A stretch of 9,038 bases of DNA. It comes from JAWVZU01 sp033722075. Lineage in GTDB: Bacteria > Pseudomonadota > Gammaproteobacteria > Xanthomonadales > SZUA-38. The number at the start of each line of letters is the position of its first letter. Positions within the stretch are counted from its first letter, which is position 1. The translations under genes and the position numbers were made by a program. Location: positions 1 through 9,038 of the forward strand of contig JAWVZU010000162.1 of the NCBI GenBank assembly GCA_033722075.1, written 5' to 3'. Below are positions 1 to 5,937 of this stretch, piece by piece. Under the pieces are notes generated by a model. It did no database searches and was not told the origin of the DNA. It worked only from the letters and a program-made list of their open reading frames with translations.

Positions 1-2
1 AT

Positions 3-338
3 GTTCCGGATGACATGACCGCCGAGGGCGAACCGGGGCTGATCGGCGATCTGGTGCTTGCCGCGGAAGACCGGATTCGCTTTCAGGACGATACCGATTT
101 CGACCAGAGCGTACTGGTCCAGGGTGACGATGCCGGAGCCATTCGTGACTACTGGACTGCCGCACGGCGGGCCGCTTTCCTGCGTCTGGTGGAATCCGCG
201 CCATGCGACATCGTGCGCATCGAAAATGGACATCTCGTCGGCCAGTTGCGCGAGGTCGTCAGCCAGGTCGATCGGCTGGAGCGGCTGTTGGATGACCTGC
301 TGCAGGCAGCGGACGAACTCGACTCGGGCGGAACGTGA
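3..338 (+). CDS. Unrecognised protein, C-terminal part (5' end outside window)
   Basis: The frame is open from the first complete codon at position 3 to the TGA at 336-338, so the gene probably starts upstream; an in-frame ATG at 15 has no visible ribosome site and I do not believe it is the start. The visible part is acidic. Its last third (RLERLLDDLLQAADEL) has a leucine heptad pattern consistent with an amphipathic helix or short coiled coil. The stretch DFDQSVLVQGDDAGAIRDYW is faintly reminiscent of the segment between catalytic motifs in phospholipase D-like proteins, which would suit a lipid kinase neighbour, but no HKD motif is visible and I do not assign the family. The stop overlaps the GTG start of the lipid kinase (GTGA), so the two are translationally coupled. 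Confidence 0.6.
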   Translation, partial: VPDDMTAEGEPGLIGDLVLAAEDRIRFQDDTDFDQSVLVQGDDAGAIRDYWTAARRAAFLRLVESAPCDIVRIENGHLVGQLREVVSQVDRLERLLDDLLQAADELDSGGT

Positions 339-1237
339 CAGGGCGGCGGAAGTGGCTTGTCATCTGGAATCCTTCGGCAGGCGGGGCCAGGGAAAACCGC
401 GCAATGCGCGCCAGGCTGGAGGCGCTGTCGGGCGTCGGGATCGTCGAGACCACATCGCGGGCAGCCACCGTTCAGGCCGCAAAGGAGGCCGGGGAGGATG
501 TGGACCTGATCGTCGCTGCCGGTGGCGACGGGACCATCAACGCGGTAGCCAATGGCCTCATGCTGTCCGGGGGTCAACCAATCCTCGGGATCCTGCCGCT
601 GGGAACGGGTAACGATCTGGCACGCACCCTCGGGATCCCGCTGAACCCGGCACCGGCGCTGGACGTTCTGCAATCCGGCAAGGCCCGGGAGGTCGATCTC
701 ATGCAGGTGAGCTGTTCGGACCATTCATCTCTTGCCGTCAACATGGTGACCGCAGGCAACACGGGCCGCTATCTGCAACACATGGACGATGAAATCAAGG
801 CTCGCTGGGGGCCCCTTTGCTATCTGCGCGGCGTCGTCGATGTGCTGCGTGATCTCCAGGTCTTCCAGGTCGAAATCCGCTGCGACGGCCGAGCCGGCCA
901 GACTTTCGACGCGTTGAACGTCTTTGTTGCCAACGGTTGCTTTTCGGGAGGAGGTCTGGATGTATCCCCGAACGCCAGGCTGGACGACGGGCAAGTCGAT
1001 GTTGTCGTCGTTTCCGACGGCGATCCGGGCGACCTCGCGGGCCTGACCTCGCAATATCTCGTGTCCGACTACCTGGAACACGAACTGGTGACCTTCCTGC
1101 GCGGCCGTTCTATCCAGATCGAGGCAGATCCCGCGATGCCCCTCACCGCGGACGGCGACCAGATCGGCCAAACGCCGCTCCGTGTCTCCGTGAACAGAGG
1201 TGCCTTGCAGGTCCTGGCACTATCCTCAACGCACTAA
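335..1237 (+). CDS. Diacylglycerol kinase / YegS-type lipid kinase
   Basis: A 300-residue soluble lipid kinase of the DAGK catalytic-domain family, expected to transfer the ATP gamma-phosphate to diacylglycerol or a related lipid at the inner face of the inner membrane. Length matches YegS/BmrU/DgkB proteins (about 300). Visible motifs: N-terminal strand with NPSAGG at residues 12-17, the nucleotide-binding GGDGT at 63-67, LPLGTGNDLAR at 87-97, GGGLDVSPNA near 205-214 followed by DDGQVDVV, and the C-terminal TADGD at 271-275 that corresponds to the conserved DGE/DGD metal or catalytic region. The GTG start at 335 is chosen because the next methionine (residue 24) would remove the NPSAGG strand. 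The start overlaps the stop of the preceding gene, so the two form one transcript. The precise lipid substrate cannot be read from sequence. Confidence 0.93.
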   Translation: MTGRRKWLVIWNPSAGGARENRAMRARLEALSGVGIVETTSRAATVQAAKEAGEDVDLIVAAGGDGTINAVANGLMLSGGQPILGILPLGTGNDLARTLGIPLNPAPALDVLQSGKAREVDLMQVSCSDHSSLAVNMVTAGNTGRYLQHMDDEIKARWGPLCYLRGVVDVLRDLQVFQVEIRCDGRAGQTFDALNVFVANGCFSGGGLDVSPNARLDDGQVDVVVVSDGDPGDLAGLTSQYLVSDYLEHELVTFLRGRSIQIEADPAMPLTADGDQIGQTPLRVSVNRGALQVLALSSTH

Positions 1238-1287
1238 ACATAAGAATTCTCGCCTGAACTCGGGCGCAGTGTGCGATGCTTGTTGCG

Positions 1288-1293
1288 TATAAT
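1288..1293 (+). promoter_or_regulatory. Candidate -10 box for the mgtC-like gene
   Basis: A perfect TATAAT stands 31 bases before the ATG at 1325, in the 87-base gap after the lipid kinase. No convincing -35 element lies 16-18 bases upstream (CGCAGT at 1265-1270) and there is no exact TGn extension, so this is a weak call. If used, transcription would begin near 1300, which would exclude the upstream GTG at 1271 as the translation start. Confidence 0.35.
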
Positions 1294-1324
1294 CCGCCTA
1301 ACCCCAGAACCGGCAGCCACGCTC

Positions 1325-1771
1325 ATGACAGAGTTGCTTGAAATCAATTGGACATCGGTCCTGTCCAATCTGATTCACCTCGTGATCGCTTACGCCCTTG
1401 TGCTACCGGTCGGCTGGAACCGTGAGCGCGATGGGACGGCAGGATTGCGCACCTTTCCGATGGTCGCCGTCGCCACCTGCGGCTACATGTTGATCGGCAT
1501 CGAAGTGCTCAGCACCACCGAGGCCGAAGCCCGTGCGATGGTCGGCGTGATTACCGGCATGGGCTTCATCGGCGGCGGCGCAATCCTGAAGAAGTCGGAC
1601 AGCGTCTCGGGAACGGCCACCGCAGCCAGCTTGTGGACCTGCGGCGCCATCGGCCTTGCCGTCGCCTGGAACCGCTTCGAAATCGCCGTGCTGCTCGCCG
1701 CGCTGAACTTCCTGACCCTCCGGCTCATGCAACCTGCGAAGGAGATCGCGCACGACGGCGAGGACGAGTGA
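1325..1771 (+). CDS. MgtC/SapB family inner-membrane protein, short form
   Basis: A 148-residue hydrophobic protein of the MgtC/SapB/YhiD family. The family membrane-domain signatures are clear: PVGWNRERDGTAGLRT at residues 28-43, the glycine-rich helix GVITGMGFIGGGAILK at 74-89, and GTATAASLWTCGAIGLA at 96-112, with four or so membrane segments overall. Full-length Salmonella MgtC is about 230 residues and carries a soluble C-terminal domain; here the protein stops after the last helix with a short acidic tail, so it is a membrane-domain-only member. MgtC itself aids growth in low magnesium and modulates ATP synthase, but that role cannot be transferred to short homologues with confidence. 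The ATG at 1325 is preferred to the GTG at 1271 because the extra 18 residues are not part of the family and a TATAAT lies between them. Ribosome site is weak. Confidence 0.85.
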   Translation: MTELLEINWTSVLSNLIHLVIAYALVLPVGWNRERDGTAGLRTFPMVAVATCGYMLIGIEVLSTTEAEARAMVGVITGMGFIGGGAILKKSDSVSGTATAASLWTCGAIGLAVAWNRFEIAVLLAALNFLTLRLMQPAKEIAHDGEDE

Positions 1772-1803
1772 GGCCGATCCGCCCATCGATCGCCTGCAGA
1801 CGA

Positions 1804-1827
1804 TGCAAATTTCGAGTCGACTTTGCA
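1804..1827. repeat. Inverted repeat TGCAAA-N12-TTTGCA, candidate activator site
   Basis: Perfect six-base arms, 1804-1809 and 1822-1827, separated by 12 bases. The repeat sits about 100-125 bases upstream of the start expected from the -24/-12 promoter at 1903-1918, which is the usual range for an enhancer-binding activator of sigma-54. Outer bases also offer an alternative pairing (CCTGCA at 1793-1798 with TGCAGG at 1824-1829). No T-run follows, so it does not look like an mgtC terminator. The regulatory role is inferred from position only. Confidence 0.3.
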
Positions 1828-1843
1828 GGATCTTCATCGAACC

Positions 1844-1858
1844 TGGCGTCTGACTTGC
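1844..1858 (+). promoter_or_regulatory. Weaker second sigma-54-like element upstream of the EF-hand gene
   Basis: TGGCGTCTGACTTGC has the GG-N10-GC geometry of a -24/-12 promoter (GG 1845-1846, GC 1857-1858), with TGGC and TTGC matching the consensus halves. It lies 59 bases upstream of the better element. With only eight matched positions it could be chance. Confidence 0.25.
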
Positions 1859-1902
1859 CCTTTTTGTCCCTGAGCGCCTTGAATACTCGCCTGCGGCGAC
1901 TT

Positions 1903-1918
1903 TGGCATTACCTTTGCA
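1903..1918 (+). promoter_or_regulatory. Sigma-54 (RpoN) -24/-12 promoter of the EF-hand gene
   Basis: TGGCATTACCTTTGCA fits the consensus TGGCACG-N4-TTGCA with exact GG-N10-GC spacing (GG 1904-1905, GC 1916-1917); both TGGCA and TTGCA halves are perfect and the base before is also the consensus T. Transcription would start about 12 bases beyond the GC, near 1929, giving a leader of about 45 bases before the AAGGAG ribosome site at 1960-1965. The placement in a 202-base non-coding gap directly before a gene supports function. Confidence 0.7.
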
Positions 1919-1973
1919 GCCCTTTGGTAGTCCATCAATTGGACGTCTAAATTCGACGCAAGGAGTAAACATC

Positions 1974-2822
1974 ATGAGAAAGCAAATGATTACCCTCGCT
2001 ATCAGTGCATGCCTGGCAACCGGCGCTGCCTTTTGTCAGGACGAAGAGCCGCAGGAACTGGACCCCGTCACTGTTGAAGGGGAAAAATCGGAGCGGCCTG
2101 AGACCCACATGCGCAATCTGCATACCATCCAGTTCAAGGAGGACGACACCAGTCAGCTCCGCAGCGAGCCCTGCCCGGACTATTTCGATACGGACTGGGG
2201 ACTGGTCAACGAGCCCGGCGATGCATGCTGGAACGCCTACATCACATCGGTTGGTGAGGAAAACCTGCCGCAAGCCGTGCGAGAGAAGATGAAGGATCAG
2301 ACCGCACAGCCCAAGACGGCTTCCGGCAGTGATCAAATGGCAGAGACCAGCGGGCAACAGCCCAGCAGCTCTCAGAGCCGCAACATGACGGTCGCCGACA
2401 AGGACTGTGAAGAAGAGGACCTGAGCAACCAGGCGGTCGCGGACAACCGCTACAACGACGAGTTGAATCAGCGCGAAGCGGGCGATAAGGACCCCATCAG
2501 CGACGACTTCAACCCGCAGAACGAGACCGCCAAGAGCGTTGCCCAGCTGCGCGACCAGGATGTTGAACAGGTTCACCTGGACAACACCTTTGCCGCACTC
2601 GACGATGACAATTCTGGAGCCATCAATCGGGTCGAAGCACTTGGCGTGCGCGGCCTGGCCGACGAATTTGACGATCTGGACTTCAACGGTGACGGCGTGG
2701 TGTCCGAAGCAGAGTTCAATCTCTACTTCGACGGACGTCTGGCCGGCGGCGAGTTCATCTGTCTCAACGGCGAGCGGGTGACGAGCCTCGACCAGATCGG
2801 CAACAGCGTCTCCATGCGCTGA
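1974..2822 (+). CDS. Secreted acidic EF-hand protein
   Basis: A 282-residue exported protein of unknown role. The ATG at 1974 is fixed by AAGGAG at 1960-1965; upstream in-frame extension would run through the promoter. Residues 1-22 look like a signal peptide (MRKQ, then a hydrophobic core ending near ATGAAFC). The centre (about 100-190) is polar, rich in Q, S, D, E and N, and likely unstructured. Two EF-hands lie near the C-terminus: loop 210-221 (D-D-D-N-S-G-A-I-N-R-V-E) and loop 236-247 (D-F-N-G-D-G-V-V-S-E-A-E), both with acidic positions 1, 3 or 5 and a bidentate glutamate at 12, so calcium binding is probable. Four cysteines (67, 85, 145, 263) outside the signal peptide could form disulfides in the periplasm. 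The gene stands alone between a sigma-54 promoter and a terminator. I recognise the calcium-binding motif but not the full-length family. Confidence 0.88.
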   Translation: MRKQMITLAISACLATGAAFCQDEEPQELDPVTVEGEKSERPETHMRNLHTIQFKEDDTSQLRSEPCPDYFDTDWGLVNEPGDACWNAYITSVGEENLPQAVREKMKDQTAQPKTASGSDQMAETSGQQPSSSQSRNMTVADKDCEEEDLSNQAVADNRYNDELNQREAGDKDPISDDFNPQNETAKSVAQLRDQDVEQVHLDNTFAALDDDNSGAINRVEALGVRGLADEFDDLDFNGDGVVSEAEFNLYFDGRLAGGEFICLNGERVTSLDQIGNSVSMR

Positions 2823-2848
2823 TAAATCGCCAATCTGAGGTAATCAAG

Positions 2849-2874
2849 GCCGCCGGTCCGCCGGCGGCTTTTTT
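2849..2874 (+). terminator. Rho-independent terminator after the EF-hand gene
   Basis: A perfect eight-base-pair GC stem (GCCGCCGG / CCGGCGGC) with a four-base loop TCCG is followed by six Ts at 2869-2874. It begins 26 bases after the stop codon and separates this gene from pqiA. Confidence 0.9.
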
Positions 2875-2985
2875 GCTTGGGACCGACCAATACGGATTCA
2901 CGGTTGCAGCCCCCGAACCGACCATGCAATCTTGATCGGACTTTGCGGGTCAACCAGCCGCATCAGGTTCCGCCGGGAGATCGAA

Positions 2986-3600
2986 ATGGCCCCAGAACGA
3001 ATCATTCTCTGCCCGACCTGCTACCAGGCCCACCGAGCGGATCGACTTGCCGCATCGCCCCGCACCAGTTGTGCGCGTTGCGGAACGGTGCTTTATGAAA
3101 TGCGGCGACACGGTGCGGCTCGAACCCTGGCGCTGTCGATCGCTGCCCTGATCGTCTTCGTTCCCGCAAACATCTATCCGATCCTCTCCATGGAAAAGCT
3201 GGGAGTGTATTCGGAGAGCACGATCTGGGCCGGCGTCCAATCGCTCTACCGCAGCGGCTACTGGGGCGTCGCTGTTCTGGTCTTCGCGGCCAGCATCGTG
3301 ATTCCCTTGTTCAAGCTGCTGGTGCTGATCCATCTCGCGGCCTTCAGCCACCACGGCGCCCTTCGACGAATGCACTACCGATTGCTTCGCTTCGTCCAGG
3401 TGATCGGGCCCTGGTCGATGCTGGATGTCTTTCTGGTTGCCATTCTGGTTTCGCTCGTGAAACTCGGCGATCTGGCAACGATCAGGCCCCAGGCAGGACT
3501 GGTTGCCTTCGCAGCCGTCGTGGTCCTGACCCTGCTGGCATCCGCGAGCGTTCACCCGGGGTTGCTCCGGGAGGAAAGGCGCTACCATGACGAATCCTGA
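2986..3600 (+). CDS. pqiA: Paraquat-inducible protein A-like membrane protein, single domain
   Basis: A 204-residue inner-membrane protein of the PqiA/LetA family, partner of MCE proteins that move lipids between inner and outer membranes. The N-terminus has two CxxC pairs (C9/C12 and C29/C32) forming the cytoplasmic zinc-ribbon-like element. About four membrane helices follow (roughly 45-65, 92-118, 143-160, 168-187), with the family signature GPWSMLDVFLVAILVSLVKLG cut across residues 141-161 and the upstream VPANIYPI at 59-66. E. coli PqiA and LetA have two such modules in about 420 residues; this has one. The ATG at 2986 has GGGAGA just upstream and places the first CxxC near the N-terminus; the upstream in-frame start at 2932 adds unrelated residues. 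The stop overlaps pqiB by 14 bases. Confidence 0.9.
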   Translation: MAPERIILCPTCYQAHRADRLAASPRTSCARCGTVLYEMRRHGAARTLALSIAALIVFVPANIYPILSMEKLGVYSESTIWAGVQSLYRSGYWGVAVLVFAASIVIPLFKLLVLIHLAAFSHHGALRRMHYRLLRFVQVIGPWSMLDVFLVAILVSLVKLGDLATIRPQAGLVAFAAVVVLTLLASASVHPGLLREERRYHDES

Positions 3601-4507
3601 CCCGACCGCAACAGCCTCCGACCTCCCGGATCCAAGGGTCAGCCGGAATGCGACCCGACATCTGGCGTGGATCGCTCCTTTTGTCGCCATCGGGATCGCC
3701 GTCGGGCTCGTATACAGCAGCCTGCCCGCGGAGGGAACGCCCATCGTCCTGCGGGCGATCGACGGATCCGGAATCGAACCCGATTCGACTCAGATCAAGT
3801 TCCACGGCGTTCCGGTCGGGATTGTCCGGGACCTCGAACTGGACGAGGATCTGAACCACGTACTGATCCATGCGGTGCTCCAGGAACCCGCGGCCACCGC
3901 CGCGCGCAAAGGTACGCGGTTCTGGATCGTGCGACCGGAGATTTCCCTGTCCGGCGTTGAAGGACTGGACACGGTGGTTTCCGGCCCTTACATCACGTTC
4001 CGGCCCGGAGACGGCCCACCACAGAAACACTTCGATGTGCTCGCCAGCCGTCCTCCGCCCCATTCGGAGGAACCGGGTCTGCAGCTCATTCTGCGGGCGC
4101 CGCGCGCCGGTTCCGCGCGAGCCGGAACCACGATCTTCTACCGGGACATCGCCATCGGCGAAGTCTACGCCACCGAGCTGGCCTCGACCGGCCAGTACGT
4201 CAAGCTGCGGACCCATATCGAGCCCCCCTACGTGGATATCATCCGCGACAACAGCGTTTTCTGGGAAATCAGTACGCTGGATTTTCGCGTGAACGTGCTG
4301 CGGGCTCGGCTGACGCTGGATTCGCTGCGAGGCCTGTTCACCGGCGGTATCGCCATGGCCACGCCGCAACCACCCGGGGACCCGGTCATTACCGGTGCGG
4401 AATTCGCGATCCTGGAAGAACCCGATGACGGGGAGTGGATTACCTGGAGCCCCGAGCTTCGAATCGGTGCGCATCCGACCGGGTCGGATTCTAACGAGCC
4501 CGACTGA
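3587..4507 (+). CDS. pqiB: PqiB-like MCE protein with only two MCE domains
   Basis: A 306-residue protein anchored by one N-terminal membrane helix (about 27-46) with the rest in the periplasm. Two MCE domains are visible: about 48-142 (with IKFHGVPVGIV and the RFWIVRPEIS strand followed by GVEGLDTVVSGPYI) and about 163-260 (with IFYRDIAIGEV, NSVFWEIS and LRGLFTGGIAMATP). These match the first two repeats of PqiB, whose E. coli form has three MCE domains in 546 residues plus a long helical C-terminal tail. Here the protein ends 46 residues after the second domain with a normal TGA, followed directly by a terminator, so the short form seems natural rather than frameshifted. A strong ribosome site GGAGGAAAGG at 3570-3579 precedes the ATG, which overlaps the end of pqiA. 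No pqiC lipoprotein gene follows. Confidence 0.88.
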   Translation: MTNPDPTATASDLPDPRVSRNATRHLAWIAPFVAIGIAVGLVYSSLPAEGTPIVLRAIDGSGIEPDSTQIKFHGVPVGIVRDLELDEDLNHVLIHAVLQEPAATAARKGTRFWIVRPEISLSGVEGLDTVVSGPYITFRPGDGPPQKHFDVLASRPPPHSEEPGLQLILRAPRAGSARAGTTIFYRDIAIGEVYATELASTGQYVKLRTHIEPPYVDIIRDNSVFWEISTLDFRVNVLRARLTLDSLRGLFTGGIAMATPQPPGDPVITGAEFAILEEPDDGEWITWSPELRIGAHPTGSDSNEPD

Positions 4508-4539
4508 CCGGATTTTCCAACCCATCAGTAGGAAACGCC

Positions 4540-4564
4540 GCCGGCCATGCGCCGGCTTTTCTTT
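4540..4564 (+). terminator. Rho-independent terminator of the pqiAB operon
   Basis: A six-base-pair stem GCCGGC (4540-4545 and 4551-4556) with a five-base loop is followed by TTTTCTTT. It lies 33 bases after the pqiB stop. Confidence 0.78.
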
Positions 4565-4662
4565 GCTCGACCAATCCGCACCAATGCAGCTTTTTCAATG
4601 CCGGCTCAAATGGTGCAGAACCACGACCCCTGGCGGGCCGAGCCTTGGGGCTTGGTCCGCGT

Positions 4663-4678
4663 TGGCATGGTTCCTGCT
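4663..4678 (+). promoter_or_regulatory. Sigma-54-like -24/-12 promoter of the 48-residue lipoprotein gene
   Basis: TGGCATGGTTCCTGCT matches TGGCACG-N4-TTGCW with exact GG-N10-GC spacing (GG 4664-4665, GC 4676-4677), two mismatches in the conserved positions, and a consensus T just before. Expected start is near 4689, ten bases before the AAGGAG at 4699-4704. An imperfect inverted repeat (GCACCA at 4578-4583, TGGTGC at 4611-4616) lies centred about 90 bases upstream of that start and could hold an activator, though its sequence differs from the repeat at 1804. The remainder of the 208-base gap from 4508 shows only the pqiAB terminator. Confidence 0.55.
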
Positions 4679-4715
4679 GCGTTGAAGGCAAACAAAGCAA
4701 GGAGACTACTAGGCG

Positions 4716-4862
4716 ATGAAAAAGCTGATATCGATCCTGATGGTGCTGCTTTTCGTGGTCGCGACCATGACGTCCTGCACCTCCCGCGAACTTGCCGCTG
4801 GTGCCGCTGGCGCCGCCGTAGGTGCCGCCATCCACGAAGAAGTGGATGACGACGACGGGTGA
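4716..4862 (+). CDS. Small glycine-zipper lipoprotein, 48 residues
   Basis: A short open frame starting with ATG at 4716 behind AAGGAG at 4699-4704 (11-base spacing). The product has MKK, a hydrophobic core, and a lipobox-like MTSC with Cys21 as the likely lipidated residue; Thr at +2 is compatible with transport to the outer membrane. The mature part has a glycine/alanine zipper (AAGAAGAAVGAAI at 27-39) that could form a membrane-interacting helix, then an acidic tail EEVDDDDG. The lipobox has Met where Leu is usual, so lipidation is likely but not certain. No named family is recognised. It lies between a sigma-54-like promoter and a hairpin, so it may be made mostly from a short transcript, with readthrough into the protease gene. 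Confidence 0.75.
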   Translation: MKKLISILMVLLFVVATMTSCTSRELAAGAAGAAVGAAIHEEVDDDDG

Positions 4863-4872
4863 TGTTCAACCG

Positions 4873-4903
4873 CCGGCCCCTCTGGGGCCGGTCCATTTTC
4901 TTC
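4873..4903 (+). terminator. Terminator or attenuator between the small lipoprotein and M48 genes
   Basis: A perfect eight-base-pair stem (CCGGCCCC at 4873-4880, GGGGCCGG at 4884-4891) with a three-base loop TCT is followed by TCCATTTTCTTC. The T-run is interrupted and starts late, so termination may be partial. The protease gene begins 20 bases later with no promoter visible between, which suggests it depends on readthrough. Confidence 0.65.
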
Positions 4904-4922
4904 TGACAGACGAGGTGTCCCC

Positions 4923-5729
4923 ATGAAGATGGCAATCTCAGGTATCTTCGGGCTGGCCATGGCGGCGCTGCTTGCCGCCTGTGTCACGTCGCCCACGGGT
5001 CGTTCGCAGTTCATCCTCATTTCCGAGGGGGAAATGGCCCAGCTGGGTGAGACGGCATTTTCCAAGCTGAAGCAGGAGGGGAACGTTTCGCATAATCGTT
5101 CCATCAATCGCTATGTCCAATGCGTCACCCGGCACTTGGCAGAGGCGCTACCGCCTAGCGAGCAAGACCGGTGGGAAGTGGTCGTCTTTGATCAGAGCGA
5201 GGCCAATGCCTTTGCGCTGCCGGGCGGCAAGGTCGGCATCCATACGGGAATGCTGGATGTCGCCAGAAATCAGCATCAACTGGCCGCGGTGATCGGTCAC
5301 GAGATCGCCCACGTGATCGCCCGGCACGGTGCGGAACGGGTGTCGCAGCAATTTGCAGCCCAGACTGCGCTGAGCCTGGTTCAGGCCTATACGCGCGACC
5401 GACCGCAGCAACAACAGCAAACGGTCATGGCGCTGCTGGGCGCAGGTGCCCAGGTCGGGGTACTTTTGCCGTTCTCCCGCACCCAGGAATCTGAGGCCGA
5501 CCGCTATGGACTCGAAATCATGGCGCGTGCGGGCTTCGACCCGGCCGCCAGCGTGGAGTTGTGGCGCAACATGAAGGCGGCTTCCCGGGGACGCACGCCC
5601 CCCGAATTTCTTTCCACCCACCCGGCGCCGGATACGCGAATTCGTGACCTCCAGCGGCAGGTTCCCTCGGCCGCGCAGATTGCCGCCGATGCCCGAGGAC
5701 AAGGGCGCCAACCGAACTGTCATCGTTGA
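4923..5729 (+). CDS. M48 family lipoprotein metalloprotease, LoiP/YggG-like
   Basis: A 268-residue zinc metallopeptidase predicted to be a lipoprotein. The N-terminus has a hydrophobic core ending in a perfect lipobox LAAC, Cys20 lipidated, with Val at +2, which predicts the outer membrane facing the periplasm. The catalytic motif HEIAH is at residues 126-130 inside VIGHEIAHVIARHGAERVS; the third zinc ligand is Glu189 in ESEADRYG with the companion Asp193. ALPGGKVGIHTGML at 98-111 and the C-terminal STHPAPDTRIRDL at 231-243 are also typical of M48 peptidases. Length fits E. coli LoiP (about 250), a small outer-membrane protease that cleaves misfolded proteins; BepA-like proteins are longer and carry TPR repeats, absent here. 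A Q-rich insert lies at 162-166. The ribosome site GAGGT at 4912-4916 supports the ATG at 4923. It is followed closely by two further envelope genes. Confidence 0.93.
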   Translation: MKMAISGIFGLAMAALLAACVTSPTGRSQFILISEGEMAQLGETAFSKLKQEGNVSHNRSINRYVQCVTRHLAEALPPSEQDRWEVVVFDQSEANAFALPGGKVGIHTGMLDVARNQHQLAAVIGHEIAHVIARHGAERVSQQFAAQTALSLVQAYTRDRPQQQQQTVMALLGAGAQVGVLLPFSRTQESEADRYGLEIMARAGFDPAASVELWRNMKAASRGRTPPEFLSTHPAPDTRIRDLQRQVPSAAQIAADARGQGRQPNCHR

Positions 5730-5750
5730 AATCTAGGAGACTGAAAAATC

Positions 5751-5912
5751 ATGCGACTGAATGCACCGAACAAGATGTTGTGGATCGTGGCCGTGGTCCT
5801 GGGAGCCCTCGGGGGAATCAGCGGCCTGGGGGTGATCCATGTGCCCTACGCGTTTTACCTGCTCCTGATCGGCTTCATCCTGCTTGCCGTGGGAACGCTG
5901 ATCCGGATCTGA
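5751..5912 (+). CDS. Small two-helix membrane protein, 53 residues
   Basis: ATG at 5751 with AGGAGA at 5735-5740. The product has a short basic N-terminus (MRLNAPNK) then two hydrophobic segments, about 10-31 and 34-51, joined by a short turn at HVP and ending in a single Arg. The N-terminal pattern LNAPxK followed by two helices resembles small uncharacterised inner-membrane proteins found in many bacteria, recalled from general knowledge and not checked. It starts 21 bases after the protease stop and ends 25 bases before the OmpA-like gene, so it is very probably in the same transcript. Function unknown. Confidence 0.75.
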   Translation: MRLNAPNKMLWIVAVVLGALGGISGLGVIHVPYAFYLLLIGFILLAVGTLIRI

Positions 5913-5937
5913 ATCTCGAGCATTGGAGGAATTGATG

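Noticed and set aside
1247..1270. Stem CGCC/GGCG after the lipid kinase as a terminator
   Set aside because: Short stem and no following T-tract.
1271..1324. Longer MgtC-like protein beginning at GTG 1271
   Set aside because: The added residues are not part of the family, and a TATAAT box lies within them; ATG 1325 gives the usual N-terminus.
1403..1975. Long minus-strand frame opposite the mgtC-like gene
   Set aside because: Shadow of a GC-rich coding region; its product shows no domain and the plus strand carries clear MgtC signatures.
2894..2908. GG-N10-GC pattern with TTGCA upstream of pqiA, resembling a -12 half of a sigma-54 promoter
   Set aside because: The -24 half (CGGATT) matches only the GG; with seven fixed bases it is too weak to call. 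No good -35/-10 pair was found in this gap either.
3482..4525. 347-residue minus-strand frame opposite pqiB
   Set aside because: Antisense shadow; the plus strand frame has two recognisable MCE domains, a strong ribosome site and a terminator.
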